From: an uncultured Armatimonadota bacterium
GTDB taxonomy: Bacteria; Armatimonadota; Armatimonadia; Armatimonadales; Armatimonadaceae
Direction: 5' to 3'
Length of the DNA stretch: 54,727 nt
NCBI GenBank assembly: GCA_903910385.1
Contig: CAIVZM010000039.1
Span: 1 to 54,727, forward strand
Position 1 is the stretch's first letter. The number at the start of each line of letters is the position of its first letter. Below, piece by piece: positions 43,506 through 52,586 of this stretch. A program made the translations under genes and the position numbers. Under the pieces are notes generated by a model that saw nothing but the letters and a program-made list of their open reading frames with translations, made no database searches and was not told where the DNA came from.

Positions 43506-44633
43506 ATGACAACCCTACACTGTTTTTCGGGTGATTTTCTTCTGGTGCGGAGGCCGCCGGAGCCTAATCGACCGCTTCAAGCCTGGGATGCCGCCGATGA
43601 ATATTTGATAGATTCCTTCGCGGAGATAAGCCCCCGACCGGAACGCGTATTGATCCTGAACGATCAATTCGGCGCCCTTACGGTCGCCTTACACGCAAAC
43701 AACCCCCAGAACTGGGGCGATTCTTTTACTTCTCGCCTTGCGATAGAGGAGAATCTACGACTAAACCATCTGCCAGATTCTGTCGCTTATACGCCTTCCA
43801 CAGCGATTCCGCCGTTGCCCGCCTATGAGGCTATCCTCGGAAGGATTCCCAAGTCGCTCGCGTTCTGGCGACAACAACTCGCATTACTGAGACCGCTGTT
43901 ACAGGAAAATACGGTTCTGTTGCTGGCAGGAATGGTGAAGCATCTATCGTCCGATGCGAAGGAGATCCTGACCGGATTGGGGACAGTAGAAGTGTTCCCT
44001 GTCAGGAAAAAGGCGTTGCTCTTTCGGGTAACGCCGCACAAGGACGCGTCGCTTCTGCCCTCGCCGCCGGAAACGATACTGTCTCTGTCGGAATACTCTC
44101 TGGAAATTGGCGGCGGACCGAATGTTTTCGCACGAGAGAAAATTGATGAGGGGACGCAATTACTCCTCGATCAACTTCCCCGGATGCCTGTGAGCTCCCA
44201 TATCGCTGATCTCGGGTGCGGGAATGGTCTGCTTGGTCTGGTTGCGAAACGCTTACAGCCAGCAGCGGCGCTTTACTTCTTCGATGAGTCTTATCAGGCG
44301 GTCGCCGCCGCAGAGGAGAATTACTCCCGGAATAATTTATCCTCTCAGGAACCTGCGGCGCTCTTTTCGGTGGACGATGGCTTTAGCCACTACGAAGGGG
44401 AATTGTTCGATCTGATTCTGTGCAATCCGCCGTTTCATCAGGGGCATGTCATCGGGGATCAGATTGCCTGGCAAATGTTTACGCAGAGCAAGCGGCAGTT
44501 GCGTCCGGGCGGCGAATTGTGGATTGTTGGCAATCGCCATCTGAACTACCATATCAAGCTGAAGCGCATTTTCGGAAACTGCCGTCAGATTGCGGCGAAT
44601 CCCCGTTTCGTCGTGCTATCGGCGCGACGTTAA
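43506..44633 (+). CDS. rlmG: 23S rRNA guanine-N2 methyltransferase, RlmG-type
   Basis: 375 aa, the E. coli RlmG length. RlmG makes m2G1835 in 23S rRNA; the related RsmC acts on 16S rRNA. The N-terminal half begins LQAWDAADEYL and VLILNDQFGALTVAL, as in RlmG. The C-terminal SAM-dependent domain has DLGCGNGLLGLVA and the catalytic LILCNPPFHQGH motif (NPPF). ATG 43506 is chosen over 43473 by the family N-terminus. TATCCT lies 6 nt upstream, so it may be leaderless. It is divergent from the glycosyltransferases. Confidence 0.9.
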   Translation: MTTLHCFSGDFLLVRRPPEPNRPLQAWDAADEYLIDSFAEISPRPERVLILNDQFGALTVALHANNPQNWGDSFTSRLAIEENLRLNHLPDSVAYTPSTAIPPLPAYEAILGRIPKSLAFWRQQLALLRPLLQENTVLLLAGMVKHLSSDAKEILTGLGTVEVFPVRKKALLFRVTPHKDASLLPSPPETILSLSEYSLEIGGGPNVFAREKIDEGTQLLLDQLPRMPVSSHIADLGCGNGLLGLVAKRLQPAAALYFFDESYQAVAAAEENYSRNNLSSQEPAALFSVDDGFSHYEGELFDLILCNPPFHQGHVIGDQIAWQMFTQSKRQLRPGGELWIVGNRHLNYHIKLKRIFGNCRQIAANPRFVVLSARR

Positions 44634-44647
44634 CGGGGTTTCTCCGG

Positions 44648-47575
44648 CTAATCTTCCTCCTGCGCGGCGCGGCGTTTCGCGTCCAGCAATCGGGAACGGT
44701 AATCGCTGGACGAGGATGCGCCCGAAGCGGGTTTATCACCCGACGGAGAAGTCGGGGCGGATTGTGGCGCATTCCCTCCGGTCACACCACTCCCGCCGCG
44801 AACCGGGGAGGGGATCGGCGTCGGTTTTTGAGCCTCGGCGTCTTCCGCTTCCAGTTGCGCTTTTCGCTCACGTAATCTGGTGACGGAAGCGTTGCGGGTT
44901 GTACTCTGGGCAGCCTGACGTTGCAGGGCGCGTTCGCCCCATTTTTCCCGAAACGCTGTCGCCAGATTCGCTAATTGACCGTCAGTCCATGCAAGGCGAC
45001 GGTTGGCGATATCGAAGGGAAGCAAAAGTAATGCCAAACCCAGAAGCGAAAGCGCCAGCGGGAAGGGAAGCGAGCGCGTCCGTCGTTCTCGAAAGACGTT
45101 TTCTGCGTCGGTCAGAACCTTACCGCCGGAAATTTCCGCGATACGGGCAAGAAGCGCCGTATCGGGCGATAACGCGGCATACTCCGGCGAATACGGGACG
45201 GAAAGCCCGGTCGTCGTGACCCTGCCGACTCCACTCGGCGAAACCGTCGAAACGGTCGCAATATAGGAACCGACCTTTGGAGCATCGAAGGTTCCGACAT
45301 AGCGTCCGGGGGCTGTCTGACTCAGGCGAAGGGTCTGGACATTGCCGTCCGGGCCGACCACTTTCCCCTTCGCTTCCAGAAAGTTGACAAAACCACCCGT
45401 TTTATCGTCCACGGCGTCCAGTGTCAGACGCGCCTTGGCGCCGTCCCGGTCGATACCGCTCTGATAACTGCCAGTCTCTGAACGGCGAAGGCTCCAGCGG
45501 ATGATTTGCGCCCAGAAGGGCGGGTATCCGTTCCATGTCACCCACTGCGCCCCCCAGCGGGCGCGGGCGTCGGAGGTGAAGGCGACCGATTTTCCCAGCC
45601 CATAGCGCCAGGTCGCCAGTATGGGGTCACCTTTGTGGGACGACAACGCCACTTCCGCTGTGGGACGCGCCACCACGACATCGTACCCCAGCAGAGGAGG
45701 GACATTATCCAGCGGTAGCCCGGTCAGAAGCGGACTGCTCGCCGTCGCGATACGCGGTGTAAACGGTTCCTCCACGACCGGAGGACGACTGATAGTCTGC
45801 ACTTCGCGCAGGTAGATTTTTGGGATTTCGGCGGCGTCCCGCACCCGATAGAATCGTCCTCCGGTTCGGTCGGCGATCCGCTTCAGGGGAAGAATGCCCG
45901 CATCCGCCTGGCCTTCGTCGATTAGAACAAGAGAAAAAGTGATTTTCTTTTCCTGCATCGCTTCGATCAGGTCGCCGTAATCGTAGGGACCCGTCTCGCC
46001 GTCGGTTACCAGAATCGCGTGTTTGACTTTGGCGTCCGCTTTTGCCAGCATTTCATAGCAACCGCGCACCGCCGCCGACATTTCCGTGCCGCCGCCGCCG
46101 TAAATCGCGCCGATTCCGGCATGGATATCCTTTTTGTTGGTGACATACTGCAGGGGGACGACGATATTCGCCTGTGTGTCCACGGCAAGGACGCCCACCT
46201 GATCCTGCGGGCTCAAAGCATCCACCGAGCGATGCGCGGCTTCCTGAGCCAGTTCCAGTTTGCTCTGCCCCGTTCCTCGCTGAGTGGTCATGTTCATGGA
46301 ACCGGAGTAATCGATTGCCATCGCCAGAGCGACTCCCGGCAGGCGACGCATCTTGCGGATATCCATCTCGACGGGTAGTGTCTCTTCGATGGGCGTCTGA
46401 TAGTAGCCGCCCGATCCGAAGGACTTCGCTCCGCCGATCATGATCAACCCCAGACCGAGATCGTGCACTGCCGCCTGTATCAGTTTTTGCTGGGTTGCTG
46501 TCAGGGATTCCGCCGGGACATCCGAGAGGATGATGCCGTCATAGTTCAGTAACCCGGCTGCCTGCTGGGGCATCTGGTTCGGAGTCATTTCGATAACGTC
46601 CACATTCTGCGCGGCGAGAGCTTGCGGCAGGAACGTTTCCGGGATGATATCCGGGGCGGAAGCGGGATGTACGAGCAATACCCTCGGCTTCCCTTCCACA
46701 CGGACAAAAGAAGCGGCGCGATTGTTTTCCTCGAACGTGTCCTCGTTTTGCGGCAGAGTCAATCGCGCTTCGTAGGTGTAAAATCCCGGCGCGTCCGCCT
46801 GTTGTGTCATCGTGATCTGATTCTTGCCGGGGCGCAAGTCCACCGGTTGTCGCCCTACAGCGACCCCGTTGCGGTAAAGCGTCACCACACCTTTTCCGCC
46901 TCGACGCGATTCAGCGAGAATCTGGACGGGGAAGGGTTCGCCGCGTTTGGCGTTGGGCGGTGTCAGCATACGACTCAGTAATGTCTCATTATCCGGTGCG
47001 GAACCGATGGAGATGGTATCGACAGGGACATCATCCGCCGCCGCCGAACGCGCCGCTTCGACGGCGGAACCGGCGGTTTCATTGCCATCGGAGATCAGGA
47101 CAATTCGCTTTGCAGCGTCATCCGGGAAGTAGGAAAGCGCAGACGCGATGCCACGAGAAAGGTTAGTCTGTCCGCTGTCCGGTGCGGAGAGATCCGCTTT
47201 GACGACGCCTTTTTCGGTGGGCGCGAAGGCGAGACGCGTTTCCCCTGCGACAGTCAGGACGCCGATTCGGTCGCGTCCCTGCATTGCGCCAGTGGCGTTA
47301 TTGACCAGATCCAACTCCTTAAGCCGGTCGTTTCGTGCAACGGAAGAGGAACAGTCGAGAACGAATAACACGCACTGCGAAGCGCTTCGACGCACGATAT
47401 TGATGCCGGAAAGCGCCAGAATGAGCGATGTCACCAGAAGCGATCGCAGAAGAATCGCTATCAAGCGGCGCAAGGGATCGAGGGATGTCAGAGAGAAACG
47501 CGCCGCCAGCCAGAAAAGCGGCAACAAAAGAAGACCGAGAAGGTAATAGGGTTGGTCGAACGAAACCGTCGGCAA
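44648..47575 (-). CDS. Membrane protein with two VWA-type domains and a GATase1-like domain
   Basis: 975 aa. Two N-terminal helices (LLLLPLFWLAARF, LLVTSLILALSGIN) are followed by a VWA-type domain with MIDAS DCSSS (about 74-78). A CARDB-like beta region and a GATase1-like fold (VDVIEMTPNQMPQ, IILSDVPAES, LIMIGGAKSFGSGGY) follow. A second VWA domain (MAIDYSGSMNM) has its own MIDAS. Further helices close the C-terminus, then a charged, Pro-rich tail. This architecture is known in uncharacterised membrane proteins of many phyla; the GATase1 catalytic Cys was not located, so enzyme activity is doubtful. TTG 47575 has AAGGGG upstream. Confidence 0.82.
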   Translation of the reverse strand: MPTVSFDQPYYLLGLLLLPLFWLAARFSLTSLDPLRRLIAILLRSLLVTSLILALSGINIVRRSASQCVLFVLDCSSSVARNDRLKELDLVNNATGAMQGRDRIGVLTVAGETRLAFAPTEKGVVKADLSAPDSGQTNLSRGIASALSYFPDDAAKRIVLISDGNETAGSAVEAARSAAADDVPVDTISIGSAPDNETLLSRMLTPPNAKRGEPFPVQILAESRRGGKGVVTLYRNGVAVGRQPVDLRPGKNQITMTQQADAPGFYTYEARLTLPQNEDTFEENNRAASFVRVEGKPRVLLVHPASAPDIIPETFLPQALAAQNVDVIEMTPNQMPQQAAGLLNYDGIILSDVPAESLTATQQKLIQAAVHDLGLGLIMIGGAKSFGSGGYYQTPIEETLPVEMDIRKMRRLPGVALAMAIDYSGSMNMTTQRGTGQSKLELAQEAAHRSVDALSPQDQVGVLAVDTQANIVVPLQYVTNKKDIHAGIGAIYGGGGTEMSAAVRGCYEMLAKADAKVKHAILVTDGETGPYDYGDLIEAMQEKKITFSLVLIDEGQADAGILPLKRIADRTGGRFYRVRDAAEIPKIYLREVQTISRPPVVEEPFTPRIATASSPLLTGLPLDNVPPLLGYDVVVARPTAEVALSSHKGDPILATWRYGLGKSVAFTSDARARWGAQWVTWNGYPPFWAQIIRWSLRRSETGSYQSGIDRDGAKARLTLDAVDDKTGGFVNFLEAKGKVVGPDGNVQTLRLSQTAPGRYVGTFDAPKVGSYIATVSTVSPSGVGRVTTTGLSVPYSPEYAALSPDTALLARIAEISGGKVLTDAENVFRERRTRSLPFPLALSLLGLALLLLPFDIANRRLAWTDGQLANLATAFREKWGERALQRQAAQSTTRNASVTRLRERKAQLEAEDAEAQKPTPIPSPVRGGSGVTGGNAPQSAPTSPSGDKPASGASSSSDYRSRLLDAKRRAAQEED

Positions 47576-47751
47576 TGCGGCCCCTTTCCCCTATAAGTGT
47601 ACCATAACAGGCTAATCTCCGGTCTAAAAAGGGCTAGACGACTTTACCTCCCTGCCCCACGATACAGCGAGGCAGAGAAGATGTGAATCGTCTATATGAA
47701 GGTTCGCAATGTCGAAACGTATTCGTTGCGATGGGGTTCTCTATAGTTCCT

Positions 47752-49404
47752 CTACATCCCTGTGGTGCGGGCGCGTAGAAAGATATTGAACGACACCGGG
47801 TTAGACCCATAAGAATCCTTCAGGGAAGAAGGGAATGCGTAAGCGGAGACGCTACCGCCGATTCCGAATTCCGCGCCGGAGTATCTACCGACATTCTTGA
47901 TGCCGCCAATCGTGAACTTGTGGATATTGTATTTCGGATGCCCTGCCGCTCCGGGAAAGAGTTCGTCCTTATCGACATTTTCGTAGCGACCGAAGGCGGT
48001 ATATCCCGGCGTCAGGTAGGCGCTTTCCAGCAGATAGGCATCCCCGATGCGGCGATGACCGTCCGGTTCATACAGGCGTTTCCTCGCCCATCCCGCCATT
48101 ACGGCAAGATGAACGCTGCCAGATAGGGATTTGCCGTAACTGGCGGTTAATGTCGTCCGTTGTTCGTTCGTTCCCGGTTCGAGCGCCTCCGGGCTTTTGA
48201 GGAACCCGTGACTGATTTGCGCTGACCAGTTCCGCGATGGATTGATTGTCACGCGCCCCGAATAGGAATCGAAGCGCATTTTGTCCCATTTCCAGCGGTT
48301 CTCATCCGGTTCTCGCCCAGTGAAGATACTGCCTTCTAACTTGACAGCGTTCGTCGCTGCGCCGAGAGTGGCGACGCCATAGGTGATGTGCGTGGAATCG
48401 AACCAGTGGTGACCCAGAGTCGCCTCCGGATTATCGAGCGCCGAAGGACGGTGCGGGAACGCGGTGGGGCCAAGCGCAGGCTCTCCAACAGGCGCGAGAT
48501 ACGCCGAAACGATGCCGCCTTTTTCCGTCAGTTTATGTGCATAGGTTCCTGCCAGTTCCATTGTGAAGTCGTGCGGGTGCTGGGCATCCACCAGCGGTTT
48601 GCCGTGCGCGGTCTCCCCGGTTTGAAAGAGTAAGGGGTATCCCTTCTCGCCAACCAGTAAGGGGTCGAGCGAGAACATCGCTCTCAGGCCGAACACATGG
48701 TTTCCCTCGCGCTTCGACGCCATACCCATGACCTGAGTGGGAACGAAAAACTGGTTGTCGCCGCGCTTCCCGCCCTGATCGGTGTAAACGCTGTAACCGT
48801 ACCCCTGAAACATCGTCTCCCATTCGCTCAACTGCGCCATCTTCATATACATGGGGCTATCATCAGGAACCCAGGAGGTGCCTGATGCTTCACGAGACAT
48901 CGACCAATCGCCCATCGTTCCCGGATGAATCCCCTGCATTCCCGCCATGCGCTCCATCGGCGCCAGTTTGACTTCCGAAAGGGGGATGCCCTCGAATGCG
49001 CCTTCGCCTTTTTTCCAGCCGTCGTAGCAGGTTTTACAGACGCCGGAACCTTCCTTGCCCTCGGAGAGTTCCTGACCGCAGGGACAGGACATCTCCATCG
49101 TGCATTCTTCGCAACCGCCCTTGATACAACAGGCGTAACGTCCCTCGGAAATCAGCGTCCGCTTTGCGTTGTTCAAGAGTTCAATGATACGCGCATCCCG
49201 CGCCGCATCCTGCTTACCGTCCTTTTTCGCCTGATCTCTCAGACGTCGCACTTCTTTTAAATCCGCCGCCGCTTTGGAGGGAGGGAGTTTCGCTCCTTTC
49301 GCCGGTGGATGCGCCATAGCGGGAAGGGTAATGCACATGCAGAGGGTTGAGAGGATGCCATAAAGCGTCCCTCGGGTCATCCGGGAAGACGTAAGTTTTC
49401 TCAT
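47752..49404 (-). CDS. Exported Cys-rich protein with a beta-barrel-like C-terminal region (metal-related)
   Basis: 550 aa. Signal peptide (LYGILSTLCMCITLPAMA). Residues 92-126 contain eight Cys (92, 93, 98, 101, 107, 109, 123, 126), including CxxC and CPC motifs, which is a likely metal-binding or redox module. The remainder is rich in Gly, Tyr and Trp with alternating beta strands (LTASYGKSLSGSVHLAVMAGWARK) and a final aromatic-Met pattern, suggesting an outer-membrane barrel. It overlaps the next gene by 4 nt. I recognise this layout only as a family of hypothetical proteins; a copper or other metal role is inferred from Cys content and neighbours. Confidence 0.65.
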   Translation of the reverse strand: MRKLTSSRMTRGTLYGILSTLCMCITLPAMAHPPAKGAKLPPSKAAADLKEVRRLRDQAKKDGKQDAARDARIIELLNNAKRTLISEGRYACCIKGGCEECTMEMSCPCGQELSEGKEGSGVCKTCYDGWKKGEGAFEGIPLSEVKLAPMERMAGMQGIHPGTMGDWSMSREASGTSWVPDDSPMYMKMAQLSEWETMFQGYGYSVYTDQGGKRGDNQFFVPTQVMGMASKREGNHVFGLRAMFSLDPLLVGEKGYPLLFQTGETAHGKPLVDAQHPHDFTMELAGTYAHKLTEKGGIVSAYLAPVGEPALGPTAFPHRPSALDNPEATLGHHWFDSTHITYGVATLGAATNAVKLEGSIFTGREPDENRWKWDKMRFDSYSGRVTINPSRNWSAQISHGFLKSPEALEPGTNEQRTTLTASYGKSLSGSVHLAVMAGWARKRLYEPDGHRRIGDAYLLESAYLTPGYTAFGRYENVDKDELFPGAAGHPKYNIHKFTIGGIKNVGRYSGAEFGIGGSVSAYAFPSSLKDSYGSNPVSFNIFLRARTTGM

Positions 49405-50612
49405 TTCGTTCCTCCTTCCGGCACACGGACGACGAAAGGAATGGTCGTGATCGCGTTATTGCGCTGAAACTGGGTCCAGCCTTTGTAGAGACCGGGCTTC
49501 GGGAAACGCACCAGAAAAGTAAGCGTTCCGTTGCGTCCGTTTGTCGGGATGGTTTCATCGGGGTGCGAGTGGACAAACGTCTGAGCATCGCTTTCGATCA
49601 AGATAAGGTGCGCCATCGCGCCCAGCCAGGGTTGTAAATCCGTGACCGGCGAACCATCGGCGGCGACCAGAGAGAAAGTCAACGGTAACGTCTTTCCAAC
49701 GACCAAGCCGGTCGTTTTGCGCGTCAATGTCAGGTTATCGGGTGTCGTTACCGCAAGCGAAGTCGGGATCAGCGGCGCAGGAGTGGGCTTGTCCCCGGAA
49801 ACCGTCACTGTTGCGGAGGTGACCTGAGAACCGGCGCCCGCCGGGGCGGAATCGGCAAACAAACGCCATGTCCCGGCAGTGGGGAAGGTGAACGTATGGG
49901 TAAAGGTTCCGTCCGCGTTGGGTGTTGGGTGTTCGTGGAAGAACGATCCTAAATCCGTGCGGGCGATCAGCAGGTGCATCCGTTGCTCATGGACAATGTC
50001 GAAATCTCGGATGTTCTTTCCGGTGGCGCGGTCACGTATCGCCAGCGTGATGGTGACGGGTTGTCCGGCGACCGGGCGGGATGGCTCGTTTTTCGTTTCC
50101 AGCGTGAACGGCGCAGGGGATTTCTTCCGCTTGCTGGTCGATTCCGCATCATTAACAGGAACGGTAAACGCCACAGTGAATGGTTGCGTCCCGGCAGGCG
50201 GGGTGACGTTCAGGGTAATGAGAAAATCGCCGCCGTGTGCGAAGTTTACGACCATGCCGTAGTCACCCGGAACGCCTTCGGCGTGAATTTTGGGAATCAC
50301 AGGAGGCATTCCTGCCATCGTGGGCATGGTGACCTTACCGGAAATTTTCGCCCGAATGACGCCGGGGGCGCCCAGAACCAGATCCTGTCGCGAAGTGTCG
50401 GTAATGCGAAACTCAATATCCGTCTCTTCACCGGCGAATAGTCCGTCTTTGGGAACGCGCAATTCGACAGCATACTTCCCGGTTTTCTGCACGGGATTGC
50501 CTGCTGGCGCGACTGACTGCCCGAATGCCGGCGATAATGTGGCGGAAAATGCGGCAATTGCCACACAAAACGCGCCAACGCTTATAGCGTGACGCCAATC
50601 AGGGAAAAACAT
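49401..50612 (-). CDS. Exported His-motif beta-sandwich protein (YtkA/FixH-like)
   Basis: 403 aa. Signal peptide (AFCVAIAAFSATLSPAFG-Q). Two beta-sandwich regions with repeated His/Met motifs: VHEQRMHLLIARTDLGSFFHEHP (about 215-240) and LGAMAHLILIESDAQTFVHSHP (about 330-355). These H-x-HP motifs and the 'YGMVVNFAHGGDF' stretch resemble YtkA-like proteins and copper-handling proteins. TATTCT lies 8 nt before the ATG (minus 50626-50621), so it may be leaderless. It overlaps the Cys-rich gene by 4 nt, forming one transcript. Confidence 0.65.
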   Translation of the reverse strand: MFFPDWRHAISVGAFCVAIAAFSATLSPAFGQSVAPAGNPVQKTGKYAVELRVPKDGLFAGEETDIEFRITDTSRQDLVLGAPGVIRAKISGKVTMPTMAGMPPVIPKIHAEGVPGDYGMVVNFAHGGDFLITLNVTPPAGTQPFTVAFTVPVNDAESTSKRKKSPAPFTLETKNEPSRPVAGQPVTITLAIRDRATGKNIRDFDIVHEQRMHLLIARTDLGSFFHEHPTPNADGTFTHTFTFPTAGTWRLFADSAPAGAGSQVTSATVTVSGDKPTPAPLIPTSLAVTTPDNLTLTRKTTGLVVGKTLPLTFSLVAADGSPVTDLQPWLGAMAHLILIESDAQTFVHSHPDETIPTNGRNGTLTFLVRFPKPGLYKGWTQFQRNNAITTIPFVVRVPEGGTK

Positions 50613-50708
50613 GAATGAAAAGAATACCTTTCTGACTCAGAACCAGCGACGAAAACCGCCTCTCAGTAGGCGCAGCGGTGAGGTTCCTGCGAAAATCGTT
50701 CGCAGCAG

Positions 50709-51194
50709 TCAGAAGGTGGGTGGGGCGCGTCCGGCATCAGCGGCGAGGGCAACCGAACGTGGCGGAGCATGGCTCCCGACCGGCGGAGTCGCCGCTTCGG
50801 GAAAGAAGACACTGGCATAAGCGGTGACGATGGGCAGAGGAGCGACATAGAGAACCACCGGCGCTACGATACTCGAAACTGGCGCGGATGGCGTCGCGGG
50901 AGCGGGCGTCACATTACAGGCGCACCGACCTTTCGCCATTTCCGCTTTAGCGGAGGCGGCCTTATGGGCGTCGTTTCCATCCGCTTTCTTATCACCGCTC
51001 TGCGCCGCGATTTTATCGCCATCTGCATTATGGCAACAGCCACACCCGAGCTGACGTGTCATCGCACAAAAAGTCTTGGCAGACCTTGTCAGAGAAGAAT
51101 CCATGTTCGCAACGGCGGCAAGTGGCGTCGCCCCAACGTTGAACGTCAGGAACGCCATAACCAGCAACAATGTCCGTCGGAAGTGATATCGCAT
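50709..51194 (-). CDS. Small exported Cys-rich protein
   Basis: 161 aa from ATG 51194, selected because the signal peptide (RRTLLLVMAFLTFNVGATPLAA) begins here; the frame is open to 51386 without a signal. Cys 43, 51, 53 and 54 with His 55 (CGCCH), and a second pair at 91 and 93, are likely metal or disulfide sites. The C-terminal half is a Pro/Ala-rich hydrophobic stretch (VAPVVLYVAPLPIV). It lies 96 bp before the YtkA-like gene on the same strand. No Shine-Dalgarno found. Confidence 0.6.
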   Translation of the reverse strand: MRYHFRRTLLLVMAFLTFNVGATPLAAVANMDSSLTRSAKTFCAMTRQLGCGCCHNADGDKIAAQSGDKKADGNDAHKAASAKAEMAKGRCACNVTPAPATPSAPVSSIVAPVVLYVAPLPIVTAYASVFFPEAATPPVGSHAPPRSVALAADAGRAPPTF

Positions 51195-51244
51195 AAAAGA
51201 CTCTGCTGTAAATGGTACGCTTTTGCAGGCGCTCTCGTTCCCTG

Positions 51245-51363
51245 TAGGGCGGATGCTCCGTCGTCCGCCGATTATCAGACATCGAATATAAGGCAGCATA
51301 ATGTGCGTTGATACACCCTCTTTTTGTGGGTATGCATCGGCGGGCGACGGAGCGTCCGCCCTA
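51245..51363. repeat. REPIN-like inverted-repeat element
   Basis: A 26-bp arm (51245-51270, starting TAGGGCGGA) and its inverted copy (51338-51363) differ at two positions and enclose 67 bp. Each arm can itself fold, GGCGG with CCGCC. Two inverted REPs with a short spacer is the REPIN layout. A RAYT gene lies about 2.6 kb away, but its own flanking repeats are of a different sequence. Confidence 0.6.
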
Positions 51364-51412
51364 CGAGAGGCGTGTGGCGACTTCATGCGAATCGCTATAC
51401 AGACTTTTGACG

Positions 51413-52378
51413 TTACGACACCACATTCTGAGGGGTTCCAGACAGGAATGTGGAGAGGTTGGCGACGCTGATAGTAAGCATTCGTTCGCGGGCGGAGCGG
51501 CTAGTCCAGGCGTAGTGCGGAGTGAGAATGGTTCGGGGTGCGGTGATCAGTGGATTATCGGCGGAAGGAGGCTCGGCGCTCATAACGTCGGCGGCATAGC
51601 CCCCGAGATTGCCAGAGGTGAGAGATGCAGCGACGGCGGTTTCATCCACGAGGGGGCCGCGTCCGGTGTTGATCAGGAATGCTCCCTGCTTGAGCAGGGC
51701 GAGGCGTTTCTCATTCATCAGATGGCGTGTCTCGGGGGTCAACGGACAGTGAAGGGAGACGGCGTCTGCATGACGCAGAGCGTCCAGAAGGGGAACCCGG
51801 TCGGTGTCGGGGGGATAGGAACGTCCGGGGATTTGCGCCGGAATGACGTTCATGCCCAGTGCGGACGCCACCGCGGCGACGCGGCTTCCAATAGCGCCCA
51901 TGCCGACAATCACCAGCGTTTTACCATCAAGTTCGACCGCGCCTTCGTTCCACCAAGACCAGATGCCTCGTCGCGTCCATTCGCCTTCCCGCACCTTCGC
52001 CGCATGGTCACCGACATGATTTGCCAGTTCGAGCAGCAGGGCGATGGCGGTCTGTGCGGTGGAGGGGGTGGAATAGCCCGGGACATTACAGACTGTGACG
52101 CCGTGCGCCCGCGCCGCCGCAATATCGACGATATCAAAACCCGTCGAAAGCGTACTGACAAACTTCAGGGAAGGCGATGCGGCGAACTCCGCTTCTCCCA
52201 ACCGCACCTTGTTGGTGTATGCCGCTGTCACTCCGGCAAGCCTCGCGATGGTCTCGGAGGCGGGGGTTTGCGCGTGCAGGGTCAGGTCACCGATTTCGCG
52301 CAGGGGCGTCCAGTCTAAATCTCTGTCCGCATCCAGTGGCGTTGCATCCAGAACTGCGATTTTCACCGATTTTTCCAT
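51413..52378 (-). CDS. D-2-hydroxyacid dehydrogenase
   Basis: 321 aa, NAD(P)-dependent. Rossmann motif VGMGAIGSRVA at about 150, NTGRGPLVDE (catalytic loop) near 240, and HYAWTSRSARERM containing the catalytic His near the C-terminus. Formate/glycerate/D-lactate dehydrogenase family; substrate unknown, a glycerate- or glyoxylate-type role is likely. ATG 52378 is 7 nt after TACACT (52391-52386, minus strand), so leaderless transcription is likely. A cytochrome c remnant begins within 45 bp on the other strand. Confidence 0.92.
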   Translation of the reverse strand: MEKSVKIAVLDATPLDADRDLDWTPLREIGDLTLHAQTPASETIARLAGVTAAYTNKVRLGEAEFAASPSLKFVSTLSTGFDIVDIAAARAHGVTVCNVPGYSTPSTAQTAIALLLELANHVGDHAAKVREGEWTRRGIWSWWNEGAVELDGKTLVIVGMGAIGSRVAAVASALGMNVIPAQIPGRSYPPDTDRVPLLDALRHADAVSLHCPLTPETRHLMNEKRLALLKQGAFLINTGRGPLVDETAVAASLTSGNLGGYAADVMSAEPPSADNPLITAPRTILTPHYAWTSRSARERMLTISVANLSTFLSGTPQNVVS

Positions 52379-52385
52379 AGACTAC

Positions 52386-52391
52386 AGTGTA
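52386..52391 (-). promoter_or_regulatory. -10 box of the dehydrogenase gene
   Basis: TACACT on the minus strand, 7 nt before ATG 52378. -35 not clear. Confidence 0.45.
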
Positions 52392-52414
52392 CCTTTTCCG
52401 AGAGGGAAACCTGC

Positions 52415-52530
52415 TTCTGCTTGTTGAAAAACCCCGGTTCCCGGATGCCGTCATTCGGTAATCACATCAGTGATGCAGACCTTGCCAAACTCCGCGCCTA
52501 CCTTGCCAACTTAAATAGACACGCTTCGTC
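52415..52530 (+). pseudogene. Remnant of a c-type cytochrome C-terminus
   Basis: The frame reads LLKNPGSRMPSFGNHISD then ADLAKLRAYLANL, the characteristic C-terminal part of a haem c domain (axial Met in RMPSF and the last helix). The CxxCH part is absent; the upstream 50 bp do not continue the fold, and it lies against the start of the dehydrogenase gene. In frame it runs on through a terminator to 52612, whereas a +1 shift would stop at the TAG of 'AAATAG' soon after LANL. It is thus truncated at the 5' end and probably frameshifted at the 3' end. Confidence 0.65.
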
Positions 52531-52551
52531 GATCGTTCTGCAAAATCGTCC

Positions 52552-52586
52552 CGGTTTGGGAAGGCGTTTTGCGCCTTCCCAAACCG
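52552..52586. terminator. 15-bp perfect terminator hairpin
   Basis: CGGTTTGGGAAGGCG (52552-52566) pairs with 52572-52586 around TTTTG, followed on plus by TTTGTCTCC. It stops the former cytochrome transcript and lies downstream of phyH on minus. Confidence 0.75.

Noticed and set aside
51308-52318. 336-codon plus-strand reading frame
   Set aside because: Antisense to the dehydrogenase gene; low-complexity composition and no recognised motif.
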